In this document: positions 34,267 through 44,783 of the stretch, piece by piece
Layout of the letters: each line of letters opens with the position of its first letter
Position numbering within the stretch: position 1 is the first letter of the stretch
Source of the DNA: Chryseomicrobium aureum
GTDB taxonomy: Bacteria > Bacillota > Bacilli > Bacillales_A > Planococcaceae
Reading direction: 5' to 3'
DNA length: 56,882 bases
NCBI RefSeq assembly: GCF_016909155.1
Contig: NZ_JAFBFG010000018.1
Coordinates: 1 to 56,882 of the forward strand
Translations under genes and position numbers: made by a program
Notes under the pieces: model-generated
Database searches by the model: none
The model's input: only the letters and a program-made list of their open reading frames with translations
What the model was told of the DNA's origin: nothing

Positions 34267-35367
34267 TTACACGTTGAAACGGAACAACATAACGTCGCCG
34301 TCTTGAACAATATACTCTTTTCCTTCAGAACGAACCTTACCCGCTTCTTTCGCTGCTGGCATAGAACCCGCTTCTACTAAGTCATCATACGCCACTGTCT
34401 CCGCACGGATAAACCCGCGCTCGAAGTCTGAGTGGATGACACCTGCACATTGTGGAGCTTTCATTCCTTTACGGAACGTCCATGCACGCACTTCCTGAAC
34501 ACCTGCTGTGAAATATGTGGCAAGACCAAGTAGGCTATACGATGCTTTGATCATTTGATCAAGACCTGACTCTTCGATGCCTAGCTCTTCAAGGAACATG
34601 GCTTTCTCATCGTCTTCAAGTGCTGCCATCTCTTCTTCAATTTTCGCACAGATCACAATCACTTCTGCACCTTCTGCCGCTGCAAACTCACGAACCTTTT
34701 CTACGTACTCGTTTGAGCCGCCGTCCATGATATCGTCTTCTGATACGTTTGCTACGTACAACATTGGCTTAATCGTCAATAAGTGAAGACCTTTGATAAC
34801 CTTCTTCTCATCATCAGAAAGATCAACAGAACGAGCAGACTGCCCCGCTTCAAATGCTTCTTTCAATTTCTCAAGGACCGGTTGTTCTACCATCGCCTCT
34901 TTGTCTTTTTGCTTCGCCATCTTACCGACGCGTTGCAAGCGCTTGTCGACACTTTCTAAGTCAGCAAGAATCAATTCTAAATTGATCACTTCGATATCCG
35001 AGATTGGATCGACCTTTCCTGCCACGTGCGTGACGTTCTCATCTACGAAACAACGCACAACCTGACAGATTGCATCTACTTCACGGATATGAGAAAGGAA
35101 TTTATTCCCAAGACCTTCCCCTTTTGAAGCGCCTTCTACGATTCCAGCGATATCCGTAAATTCAAATGCCGTTGGGACCGTCTTCTTAGGTTCTACCATC
35201 TCAGTTAATTTATCTAAACGTGCATCAGGTACTTCAACAATTCCAACGTTCGGATCAATCGTCGCGAACGGATAGTTTGCTGCTAGTGCCCCTGCTTTTG
35301 TAATTGCATTAAATAGCGTCGATTTTCCTACGTTCGGTAAACCAACAATACCAGCTGTTAAAGCCAT
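34267..35367 (-). CDS. ychF: YchF/OLA1-type redox-regulated ATPase
   Basis: An Obg-related P-loop protein that binds ATP in preference to GTP and associates with ribosomes. Walker [16 protein letters not shown] is at about residues 8-22, DIAG follows near 72, a coiled-coil insertion lies at about 125-190, and the C-terminal TGS domain ends in [13 protein letters not shown]. The 366 residues match the family. The ATG follows GGAG by a normal distance. Confidence 0.96.
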   Translation of the reverse strand: MALTAGIVGLPNVGKSTLFNAITKAGALAANYPFATIDPNVGIVEVPDARLDKLTEMVEPKKTVPTAFEFTDIAGIVEGASKGEGLGNKFLSHIREVDAICQVVRCFVDENVTHVAGKVDPISDIEVINLELILADLESVDKRLQRVGKMAKQKDKEAMVEQPVLEKLKEAFEAGQSARSVDLSDDEKKVIKGLHLLTIKPMLYVANVSEDDIMDGGSNEYVEKVREFAAAEGAEVIVICAKIEEEMAALEDDEKAMFLEELGIEESGLDQMIKASYSLLGLATYFTAGVQEVRAWTFRKGMKAPQCAGVIHSDFERGFIRAETVAYDDLVEAGSMPAAKEAGKVRSEGKEYIVQDGDVMLFRFNV

Positions 35368-35426
35368 GGGTTCTCCTACCTTTCTTGTTTCAACCTATTA
35401 AGTATAAAGGGCAACGCGCCCCCTGT

Positions 35427-35630
35427 CTATTGTTCCTCGTGACGCACAAGGACCTTCTTCATCTTCTTCTCAAATTCACGACGAGGAATCATGACACTAT
35501 GTCCGCAGCCTTCACATTTGATTCGGATATCTGCACCAAGACGAATGACTTTCCAAGCATTCGTACCACATGGATGTTGTTTCTTCATTTCCACGACATC
35601 GTGTAACTGAAACTCTTTATTTGCCTGCAT
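35427..35630 (-). CDS. DUF951 family protein
   Basis: A 67-residue basic protein with HPCGTNAWKVIRLGADIRIKCEGCGH, which looks like a small zinc ribbon built from C and H residues (CG..., CEGCGH). The function is unknown. ATG at 35630 has AGGAGG upstream and overlaps the end of mscS by 14 bp. It lies between mscS and ychF, the usual place in Bacillales. Confidence 0.88.
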   Translation of the reverse strand: MQANKEFQLHDVVEMKKQHPCGTNAWKVIRLGADIRIKCEGCGHSVMIPRREFEKKMKKVLVRHEEQ

Positions 35631-36498
35631 TCGTTTGGCCTCCTCCTTTTTGTTCAAACACGACCATCTTCTGATACGGAATTTCAATGCCGTGATCATC
35701 CAGATACTTTTTGATGTCTCTGCGAAGTAGGCGACCGACTTTAAAATGATTCATCGGCAACGTCTCCGCTGCAATACGCATGACAACATCTGATGCACCT
35801 AACGCATTCACTCCGAGCAAATCAGGTCGTCGGACAAGTTCCGGGTAACGTTCCTCCGTCGAATCTAAGAACTTGTTGATCAATCGTTCTACTTCATCCA
35901 CGTCAGATTCATACGCTACAGAAACATCCACCAGTATCAATGAATTGTAAACAGAGTAGTTGATCACTTCCGAGATATTTCCGTTCGGGATAATATGAAG
36001 CTCACCTGTGTACGTCTTGATTTTCGTTGTACGAAGACCAATTTCTTCTACCGTTCCATTCGATTGATTGATCATGACTGTATCCCCAACACCAAATTGG
36101 TCTTCAAAGATAATGAAGAATCCGGTAATAATATCTTTCACTAAACTTTGTGCACCAAAACCGATGGCAAGGCCTGCAATCCCTGCCCCAGCCAGTAGAC
36201 CGACTACATTAATGCTCATTGCAGAAAGAATAGCTAAAATTCCTGCAAAATAGACGATATATGTGAGTCCATTTTGCAGTAATTTGATCAGTGTGTTCTG
36301 TCTGCGTTCTGTATACCCAATAGGTGTCTTGGAGCGAAGAATCATCACACGTTCAATGGCAGACTTCCCGATTTTCACGACAATTCCCATTAACACTAAG
36401 ATCAATAAAATTTTAAGTAATGCTGTTCCGATTGAAATCCATAATGCTTCATTAACTATAAATTCAACTGTGCGTTCCCATATTTGTTCAACACTCAT
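35617..36498 (-). CDS. Small-conductance mechanosensitive channel, MscS family
   Basis: A 293-residue channel that opens under membrane tension during hypo-osmotic shock. Three helices are visible (about 18-42, 65-87, 90-120); the third is the glycine/alanine-rich pore helix (GLLAGAGIAGLAIGFGAQSLVKD). The beta domain (FFIIFEDQFGVGDTV, the family signature) and a C-terminal alpha/beta domain follow. GGAGG precedes the ATG. It overlaps the DUF951 gene, so they form one unit with that gene. Confidence 0.93.
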   Translation of the reverse strand: MSVEQIWERTVEFIVNEALWISIGTALLKILLILVLMGIVVKIGKSAIERVMILRSKTPIGYTERRQNTLIKLLQNGLTYIVYFAGILAILSAMSINVVGLLAGAGIAGLAIGFGAQSLVKDIITGFFIIFEDQFGVGDTVMINQSNGTVEEIGLRTTKIKTYTGELHIIPNGNISEVINYSVYNSLILVDVSVAYESDVDEVERLINKFLDSTEERYPELVRRPDLLGVNALGASDVVMRIAAETLPMNHFKVGRLLRRDIKKYLDDHGIEIPYQKMVVFEQKGGGQTNAGK

Positions 36499-36578
36499 AG
36501 AGAACCTCCTTTTTCATGAATACTATTAGTGAGTTCTACATAAACTACTAGAACTACTGCTGGAAAGGTGGATATCCT

Positions 36579-37178
36579 ATGAATCCTACAACTCACTCAA
36601 CTAATTTTGAAGCACAAGGTGCTATTTGGGAGCTGAGCTCGGCTCTCTTAACTGTACTCCCTTTTGATGACCCACGTCTAACATTTGTGTGCATCGGCAC
36701 AGACCGTTCAACAGGTGATGCTCTCGGCCCACTCACCGGGTCATTCTTGTCCCTTTATTCAAGCTTTCCATTTCGCGTTGTAGGTTGTCTAGATTCACCT
36801 GTACATGCATTGAACCTAACTACTATTGTAGAAGAATTGCATTCGTTTGATTCAGACGCTCCACTCGTCGCAATCGATCCCTGTTTAGGCAATCATCGCG
36901 CCATCGGTGATATTTTACTCGAGATCGGTCCTCTTTGGCCAGGCAAAGCCGTCCAAAAGAATTTACCCGCTATAGGGTCTTATTCGATTAAAGGTGTAGT
37001 CAACCACCTTCACAGCGAAGGAATTGAAACGCTGCAAACCACTCGGCTTCATATTACACATGACATGGCACGTGTTATAGCTAATGCCCTGTTTCTAGCA
37101 TGGCATCGTCATTTAGCTAAAACACAAACGTCCATGCTACGTAAAGAGCCACTACCAACAGACTTGGCAGCAAATTAG
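36579..37178 (+). CDS. yyaC: YyaC family putative spore protease
   Basis: A 199-residue protein of the YyaC family, related to the germination protease fold. It has VCIGTDRSTGDALGPLTGSFL (about 44-64) and LVAIDPCLGNHRAIGDI (about 97-113). In spore formers such genes are sporulation-linked, but the substrate is unknown. GGAAAGG precedes the ATG. It is the only plus-strand gene between the insertion and dnaA. Its 3' end overlaps the convergent DUF554 gene by 62 bp. Confidence 0.88.
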   Translation: MNPTTHSTNFEAQGAIWELSSALLTVLPFDDPRLTFVCIGTDRSTGDALGPLTGSFLSLYSSFPFRVVGCLDSPVHALNLTTIVEELHSFDSDAPLVAIDPCLGNHRAIGDILLEIGPLWPGKAVQKNLPAIGSYSIKGVVNHLHSEGIETLQTTRLHITHDMARVIANALFLAWHRHLAKTQTSMLRKEPLPTDLAAN

Positions 37179-37821
37179 CGACACGCACTTTTGTAATACC
37201 GATTAGGTTTAACCCGATGGCCAAGATCATAATGCCTCCAGTCGCCGTCATCTCACTTAAGAAGAGTGTCAATGCCTCATCTGGAACAAGTCGCGTGATT
37301 TGTGTAGCAAATAAAGCGATACTCCCTTGGTAAAGTGCGACTGGAATTGCAGAAAGTAGAACTCCGATTCCTAGAGTGGCAGCTAATAGAATCGATGTGA
37401 ATCCATCAATAATTCCTTTACTAATCAACAACTCATGATCGTTACGTAGCCCACTGTTTAATGCACCTAACACGCCCATAGCACCAATCACAAAAATTAA
37501 AGTCGCTGTAACAAATCCTTGAGCAATCGTGCCTTCTTGACCACCTTTGCTCATCTTCTTCTCAAGCCACTGACCCAGTCGGTTTAATTGACGGTCAAGA
37601 TCCCACCACTCCCCTAGTACAGTTCCTATTACTAAACTAATGATTACAATAATAAAATTTGTACTTTCAAAAGACATTTGAATTCCCATCACGGCAACGG
37701 CTAAACCAATTGCGTACATAATTGTTTCTTTCATTCGATCTGGGATTCCTTTTAATAGTCGCCCAGCAATTGCTCCTACTACAATCAAAAGCGCATTGAT
37801 CAGCGTCCCCCATAACACCAT
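37117..37821 (-). CDS. DUF554 family membrane protein
   Basis: A protein with about seven hydrophobic helices; the first is VLWGTLINALLIVVGAIAG. Family motifs include GIQMSFESTNF, IGAMGVLGALNSGLRND (about 105-121) and MTATGGIMILAIGLNL near the end. Members include E. coli YqgA and B. subtilis YdfK; function is unknown. The family usually begins MVLWGTL, so ATG at 37821 is chosen; the open frame to 37842 (GTG) remains possible since the ribosome binding site is weak. Confidence 0.85.
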   Translation of the reverse strand: MVLWGTLINALLIVVGAIAGRLLKGIPDRMKETIMYAIGLAVAVMGIQMSFESTNFIIVIISLVIGTVLGEWWDLDRQLNRLGQWLEKKMSKGGQEGTIAQGFVTATLIFVIGAMGVLGALNSGLRNDHELLISKGIIDGFTSILLAATLGIGVLLSAIPVALYQGSIALFATQITRLVPDEALTLFLSEMTATGGIMILAIGLNLIGITKVRVANLLPSLLVVALYVAWTFVF

Positions 37822-37871
37822 CTTCATCCCTACTTTTCTCACAATTTCATTTCGCTAATCATGCACTATAA

Positions 37872-37910
37872 AAAATGAACCTATTTCCACAGCACGTGGA
37901 AATAGGTCAG
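37872..37910 (-). terminator. Terminator of parAB
   Basis: Arms ACCTATTTCCAC and GTGGAAATAGGT around 37880-37908 with a short loop, followed by a T-rich stretch on the minus strand, right after the parB stop. Confidence 0.8.
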
Positions 37911-37913
37911 TGT

Positions 37914-38759
37914 TTACTTTTCTAAAAGTTCTAGAATACGTTCCAGATCATCTTTTGAGTAAAAATCAATTTCAATTTTTCCTTTTTCTTGATCTTTTGA
38001 ACGGTTAATTTTCACTGCTGTACCAAATCGCTCACGCAATTCAGACTCTTTCTCTACAGTGAAAATATCCTTCTTATCTTTTTCAATTGTTTCACGTGGA
38101 ACATTTTCATTCAAACGTTGGACAAGTGCCTCCAGTTGGCGAACATTCAATTGTTCTTTCTTCGTCTTTTCAAGAATCAATGGGATATTTCTCTTCTTTT
38201 TCAGACCAAGAAGCGCTTTTCCATGACCCATTGTAATTTCACCAGCTGAAATCGCTTTTTTTGCTTCATCAGGTAATACTAAGAGACGAAGATGGTTCGC
38301 GATATGCGGTCGACTCTTTCCTAAACGGAAAGCCAATTGTTCTTGTGTTAAATCAAGTGTGTCCATCAGCTTTTGATACGCTTCTGCTTCTTCTATTGCC
38401 GTTAAATCTTCTCGTTGCAAGTTTTCAAGAATAGCAAGTTCCATCATTTCACGGTCGTCTAAATTGCGGACAACTGCTGGAATTTCAGCTAAACCTGCTA
38501 GCTGTGAAGCGCGGAATCGTCGCTCTCCAACCACAATTTCAAACTTACTTCCCTTTTTGCGAAGCATGATTGGTTGCAAGACGCCATGTTCTTTAATAGA
38601 AGCACTTAACTCTTGTAGTGCCTGCTGATCAAAGATTTTACGTGGCTGGTAAGGGTTTGGTTTGATGAGTTTCAATTCAATCTGTTCCACACGTTCTTGT
38701 GTGTTTTGATCTTCGCCTGGAAATAGTGCATTGATGCCTTTTCCTAATCCTTTAGCCAT
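37914..38759 (-). CDS. parB: ParB/Spo0J chromosome partition protein
   Basis: ParB binds parS sites, spreads as a CTP-dependent clamp and loads SMC. The CTP-binding motifs GERRFRASQ (about 78-86) and ENLQREDLTAIEEAEAY (about 112-128) are present, then a helix-turn-helix (AFRLGKSRPHIANHLRLLVLP) and a C-terminal dimer domain. 281 residues, normal. It overlaps parA by 8 bp, and its own coding region contains a parS site (38088-38103). Confidence 0.97.
   Translation of the reverse strand: MAKGLGKGINALFPGEDQNTQERVEQIELKLIKPNPYQPRKIFDQQALQELSASIKEHGVLQPIMLRKKGSKFEIVVGERRFRASQLAGLAEIPAVVRNLDDREMMELAILENLQREDLTAIEEAEAYQKLMDTLDLTQEQLAFRLGKSRPHIANHLRLLVLPDEAKKAISAGEITMGHGKALLGLKKKRNIPLILEKTKKEQLNVRQLEALVQRLNENVPRETIEKDKKDIFTVEKESELRERFGTAVKINRSKDQEKGKIEIDFYSKDDLERILELLEK
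38088..38103. promoter_or_regulatory. parS site inside parB
   Basis: TGTTTCACGTGGAACA differs at one position from the B. subtilis parS palindrome TGTTTCACGTGAAACA. A parS inside the parB gene is conserved in Bacillus. Confidence 0.85.
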
Positions 38760-39513
38760 GCTTAATCACTTCCTTCGCCAGTTCCAGGTACACTTCTGCA
38801 CCACGTGATTTTGGATCATATATAATAATAGGTTCCCCGTGACTTGGTGCCTCTGAAAGACGCACATTACGCGGAATGATGGTCTTGTACACTTTTTCTT
38901 GGAAATACTTTTTCACTTCTTCAATGACTTGAATACCAAGGTTTGTACGAGCATCGAACATCGTTAGTAGAACTCCATCGATGGATAAGTTCTTATTTAA
39001 ATGCTTTTGTACTAAACGAATTGTACTTAGAAGCTGACTAAGCCCTTCTAAGGCATAAAATTCACATTGTACAGGAATGATGATGGCATCTGATGCCGTT
39101 AAAGAATTGATCGTCAAAAGGCCAAGAGACGGAGGACAATCAATAATGACATAATCGTAATAAGGACTAACCTCTTCCAGTGAACGTTTCAAGCGAACTT
39201 CTCGTGAAATAGTAGACACTAATTCGATTTCCGCACCAGCAAGTGAAATTGTAGCTGGAACGATATGTAGATTCTCTACTTTAGTTTCCATAATAATATC
39301 TTTTACAGGCACGTCATCAATCAACACATCATATATACACTGATCGACTTCACCTTTGTTTACGCCGACCCCACTTGAGGCATTGCCTTGTGGGTCAATG
39401 TCAACAAGTAGTACCTTTTTGCCTAAATATGCAAGGCAGGCACTGAGGTTCACGGATGTGGTGGTTTTTCCCACTCCGCCCTTCTGATTGGCGATGGCGA
39501 TAATTCTTCCCAC
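38752..39513 (-). CDS. parA: ParA/Soj chromosome partition ATPase
   Basis: A Walker-type ATPase that binds DNA and works with ParB in segregation; in Bacillus it also controls DnaA. The deviant Walker A KGGVGKTT is at about residues 10-17, with Walker A' DIDPQGNASS and Walker B IIDCPPSLG. 253 residues, full length. It is the first gene of parA-parB. Confidence 0.97.
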   Translation of the reverse strand: MGRIIAIANQKGGVGKTTTSVNLSACLAYLGKKVLLVDIDPQGNASSGVGVNKGEVDQCIYDVLIDDVPVKDIIMETKVENLHIVPATISLAGAEIELVSTISREVRLKRSLEEVSPYYDYVIIDCPPSLGLLTINSLTASDAIIIPVQCEFYALEGLSQLLSTIRLVQKHLNKNLSIDGVLLTMFDARTNLGIQVIEEVKKYFQEKVYKTIIPRNVRLSEAPSHGEPIIIYDPKSRGAEVYLELAKEVIKHG

Positions 39514-39593
39514 TCTTGCACCTACTTTCTGAGCTCATATCTCTTATTCTATCAAATTTTTTTAATTATAGTGTTACATGTGCGTAACATTCT

Positions 39594-39631
39594 ACAAAAA
39601 AAACATCTCTACACACAGTGCAAAGATGTTT
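39594..39631 (-). terminator. Terminator of noc
   Basis: Eight-base arms AAACATCT (39601-39608) and AGATGTTT (39624-39631) with seven or more T on the minus strand. Confidence 0.85.
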
Positions 39632-39638
39632 AAATGGG

Positions 39639-40529
39639 CTATTTTCGCTTTAGAATTTTAATGACTACTTGATAGTAATCATCTTGATCCTCTTCTTGTG
39701 TTTCAAAGTTGATCCCACTTTTTGAAATCATTGTGAGAGATTGCTTCAATGTATTCAAGGCTATACGCACGTCTTTGTTAACCATCTTCTGTCGCGGTTT
39801 AGCCGGAGTCTTTTTTTCGGATTTTTCTGCTTTTGCTTGCAGATTTGCAATATGTTCTTCTAATTGTTTGACACTCAATTGTTGATCAATCGTTAGTTTT
39901 AGAAGTTCAAGTTGCAGCTCCTCTACTTTTACTTTCATTAATGCACGCGCATGTCGTTCGGATAAGTCCTTAGTCAAAATCGCATCCTGGACTTGTTGCG
40001 GTAATTTAAGAAGCCTAATTTTATTGGCGACTGTTGATTGCCCTTTTCCTAGTCGCTGTGCAAGAGCTTCTTGCGTCAATTCATGTAACTCGATTAACTG
40101 CTGATAGGCGAGCGCTTCTTCAATAGCTGTCAATTCTTCTCGTTGTAGGTTCTCAATAAGCGCAACAGAAGCCGTCTCTTTATCTGATAAATTACGAACA
40201 ATTGCAGGTACTTCTGTCCACTCTAGCTTGCTCATCGCTCTAAAACGACGTTCTCCTGCAATGATTTCATACTGACCGGATTCGATTTCCCGTAAAACGA
40301 TTGGCTGAATTACACCATGAGTCCGAATCGTCCGGGCAAGCTCTTCAATCTTTGAATCATCAAAAACTGTACGAGGCTGATACTTATTTGGAACGATGCG
40401 TCCAATCGGGATTTGAACAACTTCTTCTACAGCAGTAGATGTCGCTGCAGTTGCTGTCACTTCTGAACTTGCATCTTTTTCTTTCCCTTTATCTGTACCA
40501 CCAAAGAGCCTGGAAAAAGGACTTTTCAT
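39639..40529 (-). CDS. noc: Nucleoid occlusion protein Noc
   Basis: Noc, a ParB relative, binds NBS sites and membrane to block division over the nucleoid. An N-terminal segment ([10 protein letters not shown]) fits the amphipathic membrane helix of Noc. [11 protein letters not shown] (about 93-103) and [17 protein letters not shown] mark the CTPase fold, and [21 protein letters not shown] the helix-turn-helix. 296 residues. A perfect Noc-binding site is present upstream of walR. It lies between parA and rsmG as in Bacillus, behind a parS-like site. Confidence 0.95.
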   Translation of the reverse strand: MKSPFSRLFGGTDKGKEKDASSEVTATAATSTAVEEVVQIPIGRIVPNKYQPRTVFDDSKIEELARTIRTHGVIQPIVLREIESGQYEIIAGERRFRAMSKLEWTEVPAIVRNLSDKETASVALIENLQREELTAIEEALAYQQLIELHELTQEALAQRLGKGQSTVANKIRLLKLPQQVQDAILTKDLSERHARALMKVKVEELQLELLKLTIDQQLSVKQLEEHIANLQAKAEKSEKKTPAKPRQKMVNKDVRIALNTLKQSLTMISKSGINFETQEEDQDDYYQVVIKILKRK

Positions 40530-40584
40530 CTAAACGTGCACCACCTTCTATTACTAATCTATCACAAATCGCTTGAAGATTAAA

Positions 40585-40600
40585 TGTTTCACGTGGAACA
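40585..40600. promoter_or_regulatory. parS site between noc and rsmG
   Basis: TGTTTCACGTGGAACA, identical to the site inside parB and one base from the B. subtilis consensus. Confidence 0.85.
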
Positions 40601-40602
40601 TT

Positions 40603-41319
40603 TTACTGGATTGGACTTTTGTTCGGTGTCCCAGGTTTTCGCGGATATTTCTTTGGTGTTGTTTTTTTCTTTGTGAAAATGTAAAGTTTGCGATCACTCT
40701 CTTCAACAGGCAGTTTAAATGCAAAATCTTCTTTTAATTCTGCACCTAGAACTGTTAGCGCTTTTTTTGCATCTTTCAACTCGTCTTCAGCTGACGCTGC
40801 TTTCATAGCTACAAAGCGCCCCCCTACTTTTGCTAACGGCACACAAAGCTCCGATAACACTGATAGACGTGCAACAGCACGCGCTGTGACAATGTCAAAC
40901 GACTCGCGATACGCTGGGTTTTGGCCAAACTCTTCGGCGCGCGCATGTACAAACTCTACATGGGAAAGTCCGAGTTCTTTACTTAAGTGTGTTAAGAACT
41001 GGATACGTTTGTTAAGTGAATCGACGATTGTGACGCGCATTTCTGGGAAGCAAATCTTCATTGGAAGACTTGGGAATCCTGCCCCTGCACCTACATCACA
41101 AACTGTAAGAGGCTCTGAGAAATCCACGTAAAATGCTGCAGTAATGGAATCATAGAAGTGTTTTAAATAGACTTCTTCTAAATCTGTGATAGCTGTTAGG
41201 TTCATCTTTTCATTCCATTCGACCAACAGTTCAAAGTATGTCTTGAACTGCTTGATCTGATGCTCCGATAAATGGATGCCTTTTTCAGCTAATGCTGCGA
41301 TAAATTGTTGTTCGTTCAT
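40603..41319 (-). CDS. rsmG: 16S rRNA (guanine527-N7)-methyltransferase RsmG
   Basis: RsmG (GidB) methylates G527 in the 530 loop of 16S rRNA. The SAM motif [17 protein letters not shown] is at about residues 68-84, followed by [11 protein letters not shown] and a C-terminal basic tail. 238 residues, normal. It starts 11 bp after mnmG stops, within the mnmE-mnmG-rsmG unit. Confidence 0.97.
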   Translation of the reverse strand: MNEQQFIAALAEKGIHLSEHQIKQFKTYFELLVEWNEKMNLTAITDLEEVYLKHFYDSITAAFYVDFSEPLTVCDVGAGAGFPSLPMKICFPEMRVTIVDSLNKRIQFLTHLSKELGLSHVEFVHARAEEFGQNPAYRESFDIVTARAVARLSVLSELCVPLAKVGGRFVAMKAASAEDELKDAKKALTVLGAELKEDFAFKLPVEESDRKLYIFTKKKTTPKKYPRKPGTPNKSPIQ

Positions 41320-41329
41320 GAAATGCTCC

Positions 41330-43219
41330 TTAGCTTGAGACTTTAGCGATTCGTCCCTGTTCGATATAAACTAGAAGAATAGAAATATCAGCCGGGTTTA
41401 CTCCAGAAATGCGAGAAGCTTGTGCTAATGAAAGTGGCAGTACCTCTTTCAGTTTTTGACGTGCTTCTGTGGCGAGGCCTGAAATAGCATCATAATCGAT
41501 GTTTTCCGGGATTTTTTTATCTTCCATCTTCTTCAGTTTGTCTACTTGTTGCAATGATTTTTCGATGTATCCTTCGTACTTCACTTGGATCTCGACTTGT
41601 TCTTTGCTGTCTTCAGAGAGTTCTACTTCAGACGGTACAAGTTGTGCAACTAGGTCGTACGTCATTTCCGTACGTTTCAATAGATCTGACGCGCGAATTC
41701 CGTCTTTCAATTCACTTCCACCGACAGAACGAATCAGATTTTGCGTCTCTTCATTTGGTTTGATGATAATGCTGCGAAGGCGCTTTAACTCTGTTTCAAT
41801 CGCTTCTTTTTTCGCTGTAAAACGGTCGTGGCGCTCTTTAGACACGAGTCCAATCTCATATGCCAAGTCTGTCAGACGAAGATCTGCATTGTCGTGGCGA
41901 AGAAGGAGACGATATTCAGCACGTGAAGTCAGTAGACGGTACGGTTCATTCGTTCCTTTTGTTACTAAGTCATCGATTAATACGCCGATGTACGCGTCAG
42001 AACGGCTCAGAACGACCTCGTCTTCACCTTTCGAGCGGCGTGCTGCATTGATACCTGCCATCAACCCTTGACCCGCTGCTTCCTCATACCCAGAAGTTCC
42101 GTTGATTTGTCCTGCTGTATAGAGGTTTTTAATCTTTTTCGTCTCGAGTGTTGGCCATAATTGTGTCGGAACCATCGCATCGTACTCAATGGCGTAGCCA
42201 GCACGCATCATTTCCGCTTTTTCAAGACCTGGAATGCTTTCTAACAGACGACGTTGTACATGCTCAGGAAGGCTCGTTGATAAGCCTTGTACGTACACTT
42301 CTTTTGTATTGCGTCCTTCTGGTTCTAAGAAGATCTGGTGGCGTGGCTTGTCGTTAAAACGCACGATTTTATCTTCAATAGACGGGCAATAACGTGGGCC
42401 AGTCCCTTTGATCATTCCAGAATACATCGGTGATAAGTGCAAGTTCTCTTCGATGATTTGGTGGGTCTTCTCCCCTGTATACGTTAACCAGCACGGCAGT
42501 TGGTCCATGATGAACTCTGTCGTTTCGAAACTGAAAGCACGTGGTACATCGTCTCCTGGTTGCATTTCAGTTTTTGAATAATCAATTGTGTTTGAATTTA
42601 CACGTGGTGGTGTACCTGTTTTGAAACGGACTAGATCAAAGCCTAGTTCACGCAAGTTATCTGCGAGTTTTATAGACGGTTGTTGATTATTCGGACCTGA
42701 TGAATACTTCAAGTCACCAATAATGATTTCCCCGCGCAAGAAAGTACCGGTCGTAACAACAACAGTTTTGGCTTTATAAATAGCACCTACCTGTGTGATA
42801 ACACCTTTTACTTCCTCATCTTCGATAATCAGTTCTTCTACTACTGCTTGATGAACAGACAAATTTGGTTGCTCTTCCATCAAACGTTTCATTTCTTGTT
42901 GGTAAAGGACTTTGTCAGCTTGTGCTCGAAGCGCTCGAACAGCTGGCCCTTTTCCTGTATTGAGCATCCGCATTTGGATATGGGTACGGTCGATGACTTT
43001 CCCCATTGCGCCTCCAAGTGCATCGATTTCACGGACAACGATTCCTTTTGCCGGTCCTCCTACGGATGGGTTACATGGCATAAAGGCAATCATATCTAAG
43101 TTAATAGTTAAAGCGAGTGTTTTGGCACCCATGTTGGCAGAAGCAAGTGCCGCTTCTACTCCGGCATGCCCGGCACCGATGACGATTACATCATACGTGC
43201 CTGCGTCAAAAGTACGCAT
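41330..43219 (-). CDS. mnmG: tRNA uridine-5-carboxymethylaminomethyl modification enzyme MnmG
   Basis: MnmG (GidA) acts with MnmE to modify U34 in tRNAs. The FAD-binding [11 protein letters not shown] is at about residues 15-25, and the family motifs [13 protein letters not shown] and GTPPRVN follow. 629 residues from ATG 43219 (GAGGAAGAG upstream); upstream codons to 43264 overlap mnmE and are not coding. It lies 20 bp after mnmE. Confidence 0.97.
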   Translation of the reverse strand: MRTFDAGTYDVIVIGAGHAGVEAALASANMGAKTLALTINLDMIAFMPCNPSVGGPAKGIVVREIDALGGAMGKVIDRTHIQMRMLNTGKGPAVRALRAQADKVLYQQEMKRLMEEQPNLSVHQAVVEELIIEDEEVKGVITQVGAIYKAKTVVVTTGTFLRGEIIIGDLKYSSGPNNQQPSIKLADNLRELGFDLVRFKTGTPPRVNSNTIDYSKTEMQPGDDVPRAFSFETTEFIMDQLPCWLTYTGEKTHQIIEENLHLSPMYSGMIKGTGPRYCPSIEDKIVRFNDKPRHQIFLEPEGRNTKEVYVQGLSTSLPEHVQRRLLESIPGLEKAEMMRAGYAIEYDAMVPTQLWPTLETKKIKNLYTAGQINGTSGYEEAAGQGLMAGINAARRSKGEDEVVLSRSDAYIGVLIDDLVTKGTNEPYRLLTSRAEYRLLLRHDNADLRLTDLAYEIGLVSKERHDRFTAKKEAIETELKRLRSIIIKPNEETQNLIRSVGGSELKDGIRASDLLKRTEMTYDLVAQLVPSEVELSEDSKEQVEIQVKYEGYIEKSLQQVDKLKKMEDKKIPENIDYDAISGLATEARQKLKEVLPLSLAQASRISGVNPADISILLVYIEQGRIAKVSS

Positions 43220-43238
43220 AGTCTCTTCCTCTCTGTTG

Positions 43239-44624
43239 TTATTTCCCGAGGCAGAACTGAGCAAAGAGTTGATCGATGAGACTTTCTTCTACAGTGTCTC
43301 CTACGATTTCTCCAAGTATTTCCCAAGTTCGAGTTACATCTATTTGAATCATATCCACTGGAACGCCTTGTTCTGTAGCATCCAGGGCATCTTCGATTGT
43401 TTGTTTGGCTTGATGAAGAAGTGCGATGTGACGCGCGTTCGATACATACGTCATGTCGCCTCCCTGCATAGTTCCTTCAAAGAACAGCTTCGCAATTTCT
43501 TGCTCAAGTTGCTCAATACCTTCATCTTGAAGAATAGATGTCGTCACGATACGGCGGTGGCCGACAAGTTCTTCAAGCTTGCTGTAAGCCAATGCTTGCG
43601 GAAGATCCGTCTTATTGACGATAACAATCGTCTCCATACCATGCGTCGCTTCAATGAGACGCTCATCTTCTTCTGATAATGCCTCTGAGTGGTTCATGAC
43701 CAACAAGATCAAGTCCGCTTCTTTTAACACCTGACGAGATCGCTCGACACCGATACGCTCAACGATGTCTTCTGTCTCCCGAATACCGGCCGTGTCGACT
43801 AATTTCAGAGGCACGCCACGAACATTGACATATTCTTCTATAATATCACGAGTCGTTCCCGCAATATCTGTGACAATAGCTTTATTTTCTTGAATCAGGC
43901 TGTTTAATAGAGAAGATTTCCCTACGTTCGGACGACCGACAATAACAGTCGCAAGCCCTTCACGCAGAATCTTTCCTTGCATGCTTGTCTCCAGCAGCTT
44001 CTCAATCTCTTGCTTGACCCACATACCCTTCTCACGCATAAGCGGAATCGTCATTTCTTCCACGTCATCGTATTCCGGGTAGTCGATGTTTACTTCGACC
44101 TGTGCAAGCGTCTCTAAGAGCGCCTGGCGAAGAGATTGAATGAGTCGAGACAGTCGACCGTCCATTTGACCGAGCGCCACGTTCATCGCCTTGTCTGTTT
44201 TAGCACGGATAAGATCCATGACCGCCTCTGCTTGAGACAAGTCAATTCGCCCGTTTAAGAAGGCACGCTTTGTAAACTCTCCAGGCTCTGCCATGCGCGC
44301 TCCAGCACGCAATACCAGTTGCAGGACCTGATTGACTGTGACAAGCCCTCCGTGGCAGTTGATTTCTACTACATCTTCGCGTGTGAACGTCTTAGGGCCT
44401 CTCATCAGAGATACCATGACTTCCTCTACGACTTCTTCAGTCTCAGGACGGACTAAGTGTCCATAATGAATGGTATGTGTCGCTTCTTGCGCTAATTTTT
44501 TATGGGAAGGAGAGCGGAACACCTGATCAGCAATTGAAACAGCCTCTGGACCACTTAGGCGAACAATTGCGATCGCCCCTTCTCCGAGTGGTGTGGAAAT
44601 CGCTGCAATTGTATCAAATTCCAT
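43239..44624 (-). CDS. mnmE: tRNA modification GTPase MnmE
   Basis: MnmE is a dimeric GTPase that partners MnmG in U34 modification. The N-terminal folate-binding domain (about 1-118) has [15 protein letters not shown]. The G domain holds [12 protein letters not shown] (about 226-237), DIAGTTRD and NKTD. The protein ends CLGK, the C-x-G-K motif of the family. 461 residues. The promoter region contains a 24-bp palindrome of two DnaA boxes (44649-44672). Confidence 0.97.
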   Translation of the reverse strand: MEFDTIAAISTPLGEGAIAIVRLSGPEAVSIADQVFRSPSHKKLAQEATHTIHYGHLVRPETEEVVEEVMVSLMRGPKTFTREDVVEINCHGGLVTVNQVLQLVLRAGARMAEPGEFTKRAFLNGRIDLSQAEAVMDLIRAKTDKAMNVALGQMDGRLSRLIQSLRQALLETLAQVEVNIDYPEYDDVEEMTIPLMREKGMWVKQEIEKLLETSMQGKILREGLATVIVGRPNVGKSSLLNSLIQENKAIVTDIAGTTRDIIEEYVNVRGVPLKLVDTAGIRETEDIVERIGVERSRQVLKEADLILLVMNHSEALSEEDERLIEATHGMETIVIVNKTDLPQALAYSKLEELVGHRRIVTTSILQDEGIEQLEQEIAKLFFEGTMQGGDMTYVSNARHIALLHQAKQTIEDALDATEQGVPVDMIQIDVTRTWEILGEIVGDTVEESLIDQLFAQFCLGK

Positions 44625-44648
44625 TATTGGTTTCTCTCCTCTATCGAA

Positions 44649-44672
44649 CAGTTATCCACGTGTGGATAACTG
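44649..44672. promoter_or_regulatory. 24-bp palindrome of two converging DnaA boxes before mnmE
   Basis: The half site CAGTTATCCACG meets its exact reverse complement. It contains TTATCCACG (44652-44660) and TGTGGATAA (44661-44669) with no spacer, 25 bp upstream of the mnmE start. Confidence 0.7.
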
Positions 44673-44751
44673 ATTTTTATTGAACGCACTAACACCTTAC
44701 AATAGCATATTTTTGTGGAAAACTCTAGTTATGGAACTGTGACAATTGGAC

Positions 44752-44780
44752 AAAAAAAGAAGCCCACTAAGGGGCTCCTT
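44752..44780 (-). terminator. Terminator after khpB
   Basis: GGAGCCC/GGGCTTC arms followed by seven T on the minus strand, 4 bp or more past the khpB stop. Confidence 0.82.
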
Positions 44781-44783
44781 TGC

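Noticed and set aside
43248-43255. Second Noc-like palindrome starting ATTTCCCG
   Set aside because: Only one half matches; the other half is GAGGCAG.
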